64,000 nucleotides of DNA from Desmodesmus armatus (taxonomy: Eukaryota > Chlorophyta > Chlorophyceae > Sphaeropleales > Scenedesmaceae). The translations under genes were made by a program, and so were the position numbers. Positions 1 through 10,553 of this stretch are shown in pieces (position 1 is the first letter of the stretch; every line of letters begins with the position of its first letter). The stretch lies in assembly GCA_007449985.2 (NCBI GenBank), contig VIIQ02000592.1, positions 620,001 to 684,000 of the forward strand. Reading direction: 5' to 3'. The notes beneath the pieces were generated by a model. It searched no databases. It had not been told where the DNA came from and was given only the letters and a program-made list of their open reading frames with translations.

Positions 1-1677
1 TCCCAGCAGTGCCCTGCTGCCATCAGGCGACTCCACCAGCATTATGACCTGACACAGCAAGCAACCCACACAGGTACAGTACATTACAGGTAGGGCCGAC
101 GTAGTCCCAGCTCGGGTGCTAGGCAGCGAGCCAAGGGTTCATGAGGTGACCTCACTCAAGGCACACAGTGACATACAGCAGCTGCAACACAACTGAGGCG
201 ATTGTACGACTGCTGCTGCTGGCAGTTCAGTGAGTCCTGAAATGAGCCTGTCGACAGCTGCTTTTGATCGCTGCCTGCCATTCCAGCTTGCGTCCAAGTC
301 AACTGCAACTGCTGACTGATGCAGCTACTGAGTTGCCCAGTCCACAGCTGATTCAGCTCACCACCGGGTCAGTGCGGGGGTACAGCTTGTGCCTGTTGGC
401 GCAGCGCCGCCGCGCACCTCCTTCGGTGGGCAACGTTGCAGTGCCACACCTGCTGCAAAACTGGTGCGTCTGCGGCACCAACAGCATCAGCAGCACCGGT
501 GCGGATACCTGGTGATGCCCATGCACAGCTACAACTTGGACTTGTTGCATGCTTGCTGACAGACGGCTGCTGCTGCTGAAGGTCAAGCCTTAGATGAAGC
601 ATCATCATCACATGCACACGCCTGCACAAGGTGCTCAACTGGCAGCCTCCCAAATGAGTGTCATGGTTGCCATTACTGTCTGCTGCAAGTGCTGCTGCTG
701 CTGCTGCTGCTGCCCACCTGGTGCCACTGGCTGAGTGCTACTGCTTGCCCTGCAATCGCCGCTGCATCTGCACTGAGGGTTGGCAGCAGTATCCGCAGGT
801 CTTTGAGTGACACCTCCAGATCACACCCGCTGCGCAGGAAATCCTGCAGGAAGGTCAGCACACGCAGGGCCATTTGACATGGTGGCCCGACAAAGGCTTG
901 CACACAATGCTTGCACACACCACAACCGCTTGGTCTTGTGTCGACACCCCACCCAAATTGTATGTCTGTCTGTGTGGCTGTTGCTGTGTCAACCACAAGC
1001 CCTGCTGGCGGTCAAAGGCAACCAACTTGACTACATGTTGGATTGGGGATTGCTTGGTTCATGCAAGCGGTGACGCATCAACGTGCCAGTGTTGCACATG
1101 GGTCATGCTTTATGTCCGCTGTTCACATGTAGTCCCAAGCCTGTCGCCAGCAGCACTGTACTGCCAGATGTCAACTGCTGCCATACCACGCCATCAACCA
1201 GGCAACCCGGCTGTGGGCTTGGCATGGCAACAGTTGACATCTGGCAGTACAGTGTTGCTGACAACAGGCTTGGGGGACAACCAGCTGCATTGCATGCAGC
1301 TGGCAGCTGTTCCGCAGCAAAGGGAGAATGCACACAGCTTGTTGAATGCACACTGTCGGCCTGCCCGCCAGCTGCTGGCTGCTGCTGGCTGCGCACCATG
1401 AACAGGTCCCTTGCTGATGTGATGTCCACTGCAAAGGTCCATCGCTCCTGGATGTCCAAGCCCAGCAGGTACAGCGGCAGGGGGATAGGCACTGCTCCAT
1501 CGCCTGGCAGCGGGAGCAGCAGCAACAGCGGGGGCATGATACGTGACACAGCAGGAGCAGGGGACCCTTCAGCGCTGCGCACTGCCAGTAGCAGCCCACA
1601 GCTTGCCTTTTGGCTGCCTGCATGATGCTGCCATGCCACCTGCCTCCCCAACTAGGCCCCTAAAGTCACAAACAAGG
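1..1677. other. No convincing gene; low-complexity CTG/CAG-rich DNA
   Basis: I see only short overlapping open frames without a family match, rich in CTG/CAG runs (for example around 689-715). The one structured element is the long inverted repeat at 1133-1277, listed separately. The stretch could be intergenic or the far end of a neighbouring gene's untranslated region. Confidence 0.5.
1133..1277. repeat. Long imperfect inverted repeat (foldback), arms about 56 bp
   Basis: The arm at about 1133-1188 pairs with the arm at about 1220-1277. The inner part, containing TACTGCCAGATGTCAACTG, is matched by its reverse complement near 1229-1250 with very few mismatches, and outer parts (CCCAAGCCTGT) also pair. 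The loop is about 31 bp. Either strand would form a hairpin of about 145 nt if transcribed. It could be a short non-autonomous foldback element or a small-RNA hairpin precursor; the sequence alone does not decide. Confidence 0.8.
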
Positions 1678-2205
1678 CTACCTGTGCTGCTTGAAAAGCC
1701 TGCTAGCTGTCAACCTGGCAACCCTTGGATCATTTGGCAGTGCAGCCGCGCTGCTGCATGACTGCCACATAGTGCTGCACAGCTTGGCGGGAAAGATGGC
1801 CTCACTTGGTGTCCATCTCAGCATAAGCTCCTCCCCCTGCAAGTCCAGCTCCGGATCATCTGTCCGCAGCAGCAGCGCCTGCAAGTCCTGATGCACGCCA
1901 GGTGTGCTGTCTGGGCCTATGGGCCGCACTACCACGTCCCTGCCACTGACAACTATAAGACTAACTTCAGTATCTGGATTGAAGGTGACCTGGAAGCGCT
2001 TGAGTAGGTCGCTGTGCCTGTCTAGGGGGTTGCCAGTGAATGCCTGAGCTGGGAGGAAGCCTGACAAGATCACGGCGTTACTCATAAGAAAAGCTTGTAC
2101 TGTCACAATCAACCCATCAGACTCGGAGGATTGGAAAACGAGGCAAGCTTTCTGCTGCACAAGCGGATTCCTCACAACAACAGATGGGGCCACGACAGCA
2201 GACAA
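1678..2205 (-). CDS. Possible exon of an unrecognised protein
   Basis: An open frame of about 175 codons on the minus strand has a more protein-like composition than its surroundings (mixed hydrophobic and charged segments, e.g. LKRFQVTFNPDTEVSLIVV), unlike the Cys/His/Pro-rich shadow frames nearby. There is no ATG at the upstream edge, so it would be an internal or terminal exon of a spliced gene. I do not recognise a family and found no clean acceptor. It could be a decayed gene or chance. Confidence 0.25.
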   Translation of the reverse strand: MSAVVAPSVVVRNPLVQQKACLVFQSSESDGLIVTVQAFLMSNAVILSGFLPAQAFTGNPLDRHSDLLKRFQVTFNPDTEVSLIVVSGRDVVVRPIGPDSTPGVHQDLQALLLRTDDPELDLQGEELMLRWTPSEAIFPAKLCSTMWQSCSSAAALPNDPRVARLTASRLFKQHR

Positions 2206-3167
2206 GGGAGGTCAAGCTTGGTGACGGCTTGGACGCTGATTTTGTTGTGAAGTCAGCAAACATCTCGCACACTTGGCACAAGGCGCCTTCTGTGGTTCTG
2301 TTGGCTTATTGCTGCCCACGTAACTCATTACCTCATCGGCCAACCCCCTCGCTTTCTGCAATCGGATGCACTTCAAAACCATCAAATTTGAGTTTAATAG
2401 ATTAGAAAAAGGCCCTTGGAGGGCTGACGTGCACATTTTGAAAGCTGTACTGCCACCCTGGCAGCCCATCCAGCAGGGGCAAGGGGTCAGTGGCCCTGTG
2501 CCCCTTGGGCCTTACCTGGTGCTGATAAAGTTCATGTGGGTTTCTATGAGTTGCTAGAGCCAGGCTGCAGCGCCACGGCCCGGTGTTCTGCTCTAGCTAT
2601 AGTGACAGCTGCTGCCAGATGGCATCAGTGGGGCGCTCAGGCAGCAGCGTCGCCTTCATGGCCCACCAGGACACCTCCACATAGGTGCCGTGTTCCCTGT
2701 TTCAGGGATAATTAGATACAGCCACACTCAAGTACTGCAAGTTGCTCCGCATGCTGCAGGCTGTTGCCAGCGTAATTGCCAGCGTGGCGTTGTAATAAGA
2801 TCGCAGAGGCTGAAGCTGCCAGCGTGGCGTTGCAGTGATGTGGTCCTTATGACTGCTTCCCTCAAGGGCTGTGCCAATTGATGTGTTGACAAAGGATAAG
2901 CATGCATGTCATAAGAGGCAATCCTGCCAGACGTTCAAACACGAACTTCATGGCGATACGCATGTATGTCAGGGAACTTCTGGCTGTCACCACAGGGTTG
3001 TGCTCCCTATGCACAAGTCTGACTAGGAGCCGTCCAAGGTGTGCTCAACTCCATGCACCAGCACAGCTTCCTTTCGACATCCTCAACTTGCCCAATCACA
3101 ACATAGACCAAGCTGTCTGCGACCACAAAATAGATGCAGATGCAGTAATGGAATGACATGCACGCCC
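2206..3167. other. No gene seen between the weak ORF and the NAP gene 3' end
   Basis: There are only short unsupported frames. A 16-bp direct repeat (TGCCAGCGTGGCGTTG) occurs twice near 2777 and 2816. The 3' untranslated region of the minus-strand NAP gene should extend into this stretch, but I saw no obvious TGTAA on that strand here. Confidence 0.5.
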
Positions 3168-6100
3168 TCAGCTTCGCTTCTTGAACAGCCCCAGCATATC
3201 CAACATCACCAGCAGCTCTCCCAGCAGCATCATACCGACCAGCAGTATCAACACCTCCCCCTTGCTAGGTTTCCAGCTGCGCCGCGCCTTACTGCGCTTC
3301 AACGCAGCCTGGTGTGCCGCCTCCCCCTCATCCTCCTCATCTATGTCTGACTCTTCATCACTGTCTGCCTCAGCGGCTGCTGCATCATCCCACGCAGCCG
3401 CGTCTGCTGCTGCTGTGTCGTCCTCGTGCCAGCCCTCCTGCCCCCGCTGCTTGTACACCTGGCCGGCCTCCAGCAGCAGGTGGGTGAACAGCTCCTGCAG
3501 CAGCTCTGTCTCGAGTTCATTGGCTTCCTCCTGCAAGCAAGGACCACAACATGGGTGGCAAGAACTCTTGAGCTTCATAGGTTCAGGTGCATCAATAATT
3601 GGTTGAAGTTCACATGTACATTGTACGCACCCCACAGATCCTCAGTCACTTCATGGATTTCTCAAAGTTTCATATGCTACAATGCCGCAAGGACTTTGTC
3701 ACAACACTGCTACTGGCTATGGCTGATGCGCAGATGTGGCACAGCTGCTAGGCACACACCACCACTCCTATGCCTGCGGCACCCAGACTACTGCCTCAGC
3801 AGGGCCCCAGTTCAGGCCCCACATGCATCGGCATCCACTCAACCCAAAATACAGCTGCATGCCAGCCCTGGTCAGCAGGATACAGATACCCGTCCCTCAC
3901 CTGCACCTCCTTGCCGCTGGCAACTAGGTTGAACGCATACTTGCCGCCTCCCTGCTTGAACAGCTGGAAGATGCTGCTGGCTGGCCGCTGCTTGCCGTCC
4001 CTGCCAACTTTGTGTGTGGGATCCTTGCTGCTGTCTGCCCACTTGGGAGCAGCAACAACCTTGCTCTGCAGCAGCCTGTCTGCACCCGAGCCCTGCTCAA
4101 AGGTGTAGCTCTTGATCAGCACAGGCCGGCCGTCTGCCGCGCCGTCAGCTGGGACAAGGTATGGGTTGGGCAGGAACTCCAGCTCCCCTGCGGTGGACAT
4201 CAACACAAGTCATCAGCACAGCTGTGTCATGGTTGACAAGTGCTAGGGCAGTTGTCTCTGACTGTACAGGAGTGTGTGTGGTGGCAAAGGGACCGGGAGA
4301 GCAAGGCACGCAAAGGGCCTTGCATAGGCATCCCAGCTGTCAAGCAAGCGCTGCCCACTACAGGCAAGCTGGAAGGGCTGGGGCCTGCTGGATGCAATTG
4401 CCACAATGCACAGGTTGGAATAGGCAATGAGTCGTTCTTCACTCTACCTATCGGGACAGTGAAGAACGACTCATTGAATACTTAAACGTGTGCAATGTGG
4501 CATTGCAGCCAAAAGGCCCCAACAAGGGTATCAAAATTGCCCACCAGCAAAGTTGCCGTCTGCTGCAGCACTTACATTTGCCCTGCAGCTCAGAGGCGCC
4601 TGCACTGCCATCCAGGCTGAACCGCACATCAGCCAGCGCTGCCAGCACCGCAGCGTCACGTGGGCTGATCGCCAGCGCAGCCGCATCAGCAGACTTCAGC
4701 ACACGCAGCCAGAAGCGCGCCACTTGTGTCTCGCTGGCACCCTTGGGCAGCAGCAGCGCCCTGCAGCAGAAGAACCAATGGGGTGGCAGCGCCTGACGGG
4801 GCAGTTCGCTTCCAGGCTGGCACTAGCGACATGATGACTTTGGACAGCATGACGCATGAGCCTGTGGGTTTGCCCATCGTCTGCTTCAGCCCACACTAAT
4901 ACACTAATATGCATGACAGGTCGCCAGCTGTGGCCAAAGCTGCGGATGGTTCCGCGGCCGCCAAGTGGGACAGCCGCGCAGCAAAAGCACGCCTGACACC
5001 CAGTTGCCCCAGCCCACCTGCGCTCCTGCCCCAGCTGCACCCGCAGCTTGGACTGCTCTGCCTTGAGCTTGCTGCGTGTCTGCTGCCACTGCTCCGCAAG
5101 TGCATCCAGCTGCGCCTGGTTGTGCTGCAACGCTGCCAGGACCTTCTGTGTAGCCGCTGGCAGGTCTGCTGCACTGTCGCCCACAGGTCCATGCACCACC
5201 CTGAAGTCACTGTCCTCCTCATCCTCATCACTGGGGGCCTGCCAGCACAGCAACAGCACAGTGCAACACAGCACATGTATGTCGGCATGACACTACAGCA
5301 CAACCAAGTTTGCTTGGCTGTGAGAGGTCAACAACTTGTGGGCGCCCTGACACTGCTGCTGCAGCTCTGGTGCAACAGCTCTCAAGGGGGTTGTCAAGTC
5401 CAGCACTGAAGTCATGCTGCCAGACACAGACCAGGCCAGGCGTCCACATGATGACAAGTAGCGTACATGACGCTGGTTGTTGCAGGCTTTAGCTCACGGC
5501 ACGCCGCTGCTGATACTGCAGCTAGCATGGCTGGTGACCACCCTCTGGCCCACTGGGTTCTGCTGCTGTTCACCTGGAGTGGTCCTGCAAGGTAGAGTGC
5601 TGTTGCCCTGGGCAGCACCTGCTCCAGCAGCAGTGACATGATCATCTCATCCTTTTCCTGCTTCTCACTCTTCTCCTCGTCAACAGACTGCAGCCGTTCC
5701 ACAAGCGGGTGTCAGACAGAACAAGGGACAGCTCAATCAAGAGGCTGGTTTGAGATGGAACCACCATGGGGGCAACCAGCAGCATGTACACTATCCGAGT
5801 GCCACCAGACATCTTGCAGCTCTGGCACTGGTAGCTTGATTGCCCTCAGCGACACAGCGGCTGCGGTATCCAGGCCCACACACAACACTACGGCAGACAC
5901 AGCGTACGAGGCGGCTGGATGTGTTCAGCACAGGCACCTCCAGTACACGAGGCTGTGTGAGTGCTGATACGCCTGGTGCACATTTCTGGCACAACCCACC
6001 CCACAAAATCAAGCAAGCTCAAAGCAGGAGGACCCCTGGTGGGCGATTGCATGCAAGTAGCAACACGTGCAACCCACCCCACAACCCCCCATGCTGGTGC

Positions 6101-8662
6101 TGACCTCTTCATCGTCATCCTCTGGGGTGAATGGCAGCATGGAGGGGTGCACCGCCTGCTTACTGCTGCTGCCGCTTGTGTCTGGCATGAAGAACTGGAA
6201 GAAGCTGCTGCATGTCTTGTACTTAGGCTTGTTCACTGCTGGGTCTTCCTCACTAGCACTGCTGCCCTTGCCCTTGCCGCCTTTGCCCTTGCCCTTCTTG
6301 CCTGACCGCTTGGTCACCTCCTGCAGGACAGGTGAAAGCAGGCCAGCACAGCAGGACACGGTGCAGCGTCACAGCATGGCACAGCGCAGGACATTGTGCA
6401 CAGGACGAGATGGAAAGGGTTGAGCTACTGCTGGCTGCAAGCAGTGAACAAGCCTACTGGGCTAAACCCCGATGGAGTCCATCAGCCGCGGTTGACTGTG
6501 AGCGGTTTTGGGGGCGGGGGGGGGGGTGCAAGCTGATACTTTCACTGCTGGGCGGTACTCTCTACAGTTGATGAAGTGTTCTGCTGACACGGTGCCCCGC
6601 ACCTTGACTGTGAGTTTGTGTGCGGTGTCCTTCCACTGTATGTCTGTTGTGACCTCCTCTACATCTGCATCGCCCAAGCAGCGCTTCAGCAGGCTGTTGC
6701 TGAAGAAGGGGTTGCTGCTGAAAGAGAACTCAACAGTTGGGGGGCCGCCCTTGGAGGGGTAGGTGGCACGGATGGCTGTGCAGTACGACAGCGCCTGCTT
6801 GTCCCTGCTGGATATCTCCTCAGCAATAGTGTCCTGCAACCCAGACACAACAAGCACAACATGCGATGACGTCATCCCCAAGAGTGCTGCGCCAGCTGCA
6901 GCAGGGGTTGTGAGGGATGCTGCCCCAAATTACCAACCCTGACCGACAGCTGCAGTTTCAAAGGCTCTTGCTAGCAAGCACTGCTACGTGTTCAAGGACA
7001 GCTGAGTCTCAGGCGCCGTAACAGTGACTTGACAGCACTTCAGCAAGCTGGCGGGGGTTGGCTGCGTGTACCTGGTTGCACAGGACTGTGAGGTAGTAGT
7101 AGGGGACGCCCTTGATGCTGCTGCCGCCTGCTGCCTCATGGTGAGACCCAGAGTCCTCCCAGTCTTGCAGCTCCTCGTGTGTGGGTGCAGCCTTGCCGAT
7201 GACCAGCTCCTGTCTGCAGGGTGCAACCAGACAACCAGCGAACCAGGGTGCAACCAGACAACCAGACAACCACCCTGTCTGCAGGGTGCAACCAGACAAC
7301 CAGCGAACAGCACGCTGATTCAACCAGTGGGAACAGGTTGAGGCCACAGGTTGCACGCTGCAACCACCTAGCTGAACACACACCAACCAGTCCAGTTTAA
7401 GCGAGTTCAGGCCACTAGCAGCGTACCGAAGCCAACTGAGGTGCTTCGGACCCAACTGCAGGTGGTTGAGGTCACCCCTCCCCTTGCCAACCCACCTCCG
7501 TTTGTACAGCTTCTCCTGGTCCACTATGAGCTGCTGAGATGCTTTGTTGATATCTTTCTGGACCGCCTCAAGCTTTTGCGCGCTCTCCTCCTGCAAGTGA
7601 AGTTGCAAGAGATCAGGTGACGGTTGACTTTCGGTGCTGCGTGGTGCCCTGTCACAAACTGTACGCCAGATATCGCTGTAAGGTACGCACTTCAAGTCTG
7701 ATGATATCTTGCAAGACTGCAGCAGACATGTTGCCGAACTGCAGCAAGCAACTGCCTTGCAGTGCCACAGCAGATAGTGTCCTCTGTCCAGACAGACGGG
7801 AGCAAAAGGCAGCCGATGCAGATGTGGAGCTTGGGTGTGTATGTAGAGCTTGGCCCTGGAAATGCACGTCACTATATGGCAGGGTTCTGCAGGGTTCAAA
7901 CATGTTACATGGTGCTTGTATGTGACTGCAGCTGACTCAGCTGCAAGCCAAGAGGATGGTGCCTATTCAACACGGCCTATGGCGTGGGGTCGGGGCAATT
8001 TCAGAGCTTTTGCAGTGCAAAAACCTTTGCAATCAGGGCCTTGTGGGACTCCAGGAGGGGGGGGCATCATAGCATTGGCCCTTGTGGCAATGCCCCAGGG
8101 TAGGGGCATGCAAGATGCTTGGTAGCAAAAGTGCCTGTGTCACCTTCAACTGATTCCTGCCCTTGTGACCCTCCCTCCTCCCTCCTCCCTCCTCCCCTCC
8201 TCCCTCCTCCCTCCTCCCTCCTCCCTCCTCCCTCCTCCCTCCTCCCTCCTCCCTCCTCCCTCCTCCTCCTCCCTCCTCCCTCTCTCCCTCCTCCCTCCTC
8301 CCTCCTCCCTCCTCCCTCCTCCCTCCTCCCTCCCTCTCCTCCCTCCTCCCTCCTCCCTCCCTCCCTCCTCCCTCCTCCCTCCTCCCTCTCCCTCCTCCCT
8401 CCTCCCTCCTCCTCCTCCCTCCTCCCCTCCTCCCTCCTCCCTCCTCCCTCCTCCCTCCTCCCTCCTCCCTCCTCCCTCCTCCCTCCTCCCTCCTCCCCCT
8501 CCCTCCTCCCTCCCCCCTCCCTCCTCCCTCCTCCCTCCTCCCTCCTCCCTCCTCCCTCCTCCCTCCCTCCTCCCTCCTCCCTCCTCCCTCCTCCCTCCTC
8601 CCCACCTGTTGCATCCCCCTGTACTGGAACTGCCTGGTGTTGTTGGGGATTGCCTGATTCAT
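3168..8662 (-). CDS. Tandem-domain nucleosome assembly protein (NAP-NAP) with C-terminal membrane anchor
   Basis: Exons on the minus strand: 8662-8606, 7590-7496, 7213-7072, 6833-6603, 6320-6105, 5687-5574, 5238-5018, 4760-4576, 4187-3901, 3530-3168. All joins are in phase and give 636 aa. Residues about 20-285 form one NAP domain: helical coil, KRRQELVIGK, GVPYYYLTVL (family GIPxFWLTAL), AEEISSRDKQALSY, FSSNPFF, and a basic loop before SSFFQFF. Residues about 310-550 form a second, diverged NAP domain (ARFWLRVLK, ISPRDAAVLAALADV, FLPNPYL, SSIFQLF). Two intron positions match between domains: after KR/ER with AG left over, and phase 0 before the last helix. This indicates internal duplication. 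The C-terminus has an acidic stretch, a hydrophobic segment of about 22 residues, and KKRS. NAP proteins are H2A-H2B chaperones; the anchor suggests an ER or nuclear-envelope location (inference). Exon 1 is the least certain; two separate genes is the alternative, but domain 2 has no in-frame ATG near its start. Confidence 0.82.
4393..4508. repeat. Intronic hairpin with perfect 19-bp inner stem
   Basis: The arm CAATGAGTCGTTCTTCACT at 4425-4443 is perfectly complementary to 4458-4476 across a 14-bp loop. Pairing continues outward with mismatches to about 4393 and 4508. It lies inside the intron between exons 8 and 9 of the NAP-NAP gene (4188-4575), so it would be transcribed within that pre-mRNA. 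It may be a small-RNA precursor or a foldback transposon remnant. Confidence 0.85.
7210..7308. repeat. 65-bp direct duplication spanning a splice acceptor of the NAP gene
   Basis: The block beginning CTGTCTGCAGGGTGCAACC at 7210 recurs at 7275, and further CAACCAGACAACC copies lie between. On the gene's sense strand the block contains the acceptor used by exon 3 (first exon base 7213), so a second, identical acceptor lies 65 bp upstream at 7278. Use of that site would shift the frame. Confidence 0.75.
8167..8604. repeat. (CCTCCCT)n microsatellite, about 435 bp
   Basis: An almost uninterrupted heptamer array of CCTCCCT with small length variants. It fills the donor-proximal part of intron 1 of the NAP gene, so the pre-mRNA strand reads GGGAGGA repeats and starts right after the GTGGGG donor. 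Long open frames across it in several phases are artefacts of the repeat. The G-rich strand has strong G-quadruplex potential. Confidence 0.95.
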
Positions 8663-8905
8663 GCACTGGTTGACGAGAGCGTCACTGATCAAGATAGATT
8701 AGTAGAACGATTAGTGTCACACAAAAGAGAGGGCCACACCCAGGGCAGCTCAGCATGAACCGCACTGCTTGTATAGTTTCTGTGCGTTGGCGAGTGGTTT
8801 GTCTTCATAAGTCCAGGGCACTCAACGGCAGCGACAGGCTAAGAGTCGATCGGAGACCTTTGCGGGCGTCCTCATCAGCGTGGGGGCGCAGGGGAGGTGT
8901 ACGCC
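8663..8905. promoter_or_regulatory. Shared intergenic region between divergent NAP and hemoglobin start codons
   Basis: Only 243 bp separate the proposed minus-strand ATG (8662) from the plus-strand ATG (8906), so both 5' untranslated regions and core promoters must lie here unless further upstream exons exist. I saw no clear TATA box. The divergent layout would allow shared regulation. It depends on the NAP exon 1 model, which is less certain than the hemoglobin start. Confidence 0.45.
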
Positions 8906-10553
8906 ATGCCGTCCTCACAGCTGGACCTCCCCTTGATTACAGAGGTGTGCTGCAGGGCCAGCACACGGTTGGGTTGAGCTTGTTCTGCTCTCTGCTGCTG
9001 TGGTGAGTCATCAAGGTCCTTTCCTCCATGCAGGCGACAAGTGATTACTACAGGAACATATATGCGGACCCTTTGCTTGGGCCCATCTTCAAGGTATGTA
9101 CGTACGGGGTACTGGGAGCCCTGTCTGTGTGCTGGGCTGCTTCGGCTGCAGCAGGAGGGACCCCTGCAGCCATCTTATGTACCCCTTGCAGGATCATGCA
9201 ACACGTCTGCCTGCGTGTGTTTTTCATGCAGGGCATCAACATGGTTGTGCTCAGGACTCACGTTGCTTACTTCATCAACCAGGTGTGCAGCAGTCACTCA
9301 GTGGGGCAAACTCTAGCACCGCCGCAACAGCAGTCAGGCCCCGACACTCTTGAGCTCGTTGGGTTTTGTGATATTCCGTGACCCATCGGCAGTGCGACAG
9401 CTGTGGTGTCATTTCATACGCTGGGCTTGCTGTAGCAGTGGCAGCACACATGCCACACCCGTAACATTTGCAGAATGACCAACAAACTACAGCGTGATAC
9501 GGTGTGTGTACACCAATCAGACGCGGTCACTCTGTTGGAGGTATCTGCTCACGCCAGAGGCTCGCTGCTGTGACATCTGTATCCCTGCACACCACAGCAT
9601 CGCTTCATTGCTGTGCCTGCCCTGCTGCTGTGTTCCCCTCCTGCAGCTGACCATGTTCGACACGCCCATGAGCACCAGGCAGCTGGAATATTTGCGCAAG
9701 ACGCATGCACCTATTATTGCAAAGCACAACATCACACAGACCCATTACGACCTCATGCTGGGGTACCTGACAGACGCCATGCGGGACAACGGTGCTGAGG
9801 TGTGTGTGGATAGGGACTGTACATGGAGGATAAACGTGCATGTAATCCTGATTTGTCACTTCTGCGATCATGCAAAGAGGTGGTATGAAGCACAGACAGC
9901 AGGCACAAACTGGCGTCGTGTGCGGACAGCCTCGTCCTGCAGGCATTGCTTGAAGCTGCTGCCTTTACCGCTCCATATGCGCACACACCATCCCATCACG
10001 CATCACGCATGAGGTTGGCATGTGTGCGCAAGGAGCATCCTCAGCAGATTTCAGCTGTCGTTCTCAGGGTGTCCCTTGTCATGTTGCCCAATGCTGCAGG
10101 AGTCTCACTTGGTGATGGTGCAGGCCAAGCTGCTGCCACTGCGTGAGATGTTCCCGCCAGCCCAGCAGGTAGGCCCAGGTGGTGTAGCATGCATGCTGAC
10201 TGCAGTTGTGATGCTGTGCATCGTCCATGTGCTCACTCAAATCCCTTGTGTGAACCATGCTGTGACTTGTGTTGGTGTTTTATCTACGCCCCATCACCTG
10301 CCTGGGCATCAGTTGCCCACTCTGCTTGACTCTTGGGTCTCCATCCCCTGCTGCTACGCACTCGTGCTTGGGCATGCAGAGTGATGATGGTCATGTTGAG
10401 GTGACGGAGCACTCCGACCAAAAACCAGCACACTCGAAGGACGCCACAGGCGCAGGCAAGCCATGCATGGGCGAGTCCGGCAGCGACACACCCGGCAGTA
10501 CGAGGCCCGCGTGGCTGCAGCGCATCCTGAAGCCCTTTAGTTGCGTGTTCTGA
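8906..10553 (+). CDS. Truncated (2-on-2) hemoglobin, group-I-like
   Basis: Six exons, 8906-8944, 9034-9093, 9232-9282, 9647-9799, 10100-10168 and 10380-10553, all join in phase 0 and give 181 aa. The ATG opens MPSSQLDLPLITE and is the first in frame. The fold pattern is readable: SDYYRNIYADPLLGPIF (family FYxRVLADPxLxPFF, with Tyr18 or Tyr19 as the B10 ligand-side residue), GINMVVLRTHVAYFINQ (E helix), and LRKTHAPIIAKHNITQTHYD, where His70 is the likely proximal haem ligand, as in the bacterial HAHLI subtype. The last helix is ESHLVMVQAKLLPL. The tail of about 57 residues after it is polar and ends in WLQRILKPFSCVF; this is an unusual extension. There is no obvious organelle transit peptide. 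Related green-algal proteins bind haem and act in NO or O2 chemistry; the substrate here is unknown. Confidence 0.88.

Noticed and set aside
8033..8692. Long Gly/Arg/Glu and Pro/Ser/Leu open frames on both strands (up to 219 codons)
   Set aside because: They are translations of the (CCTCCCT)n microsatellite, which lacks stops in several frames; there is no non-repeat coding support.
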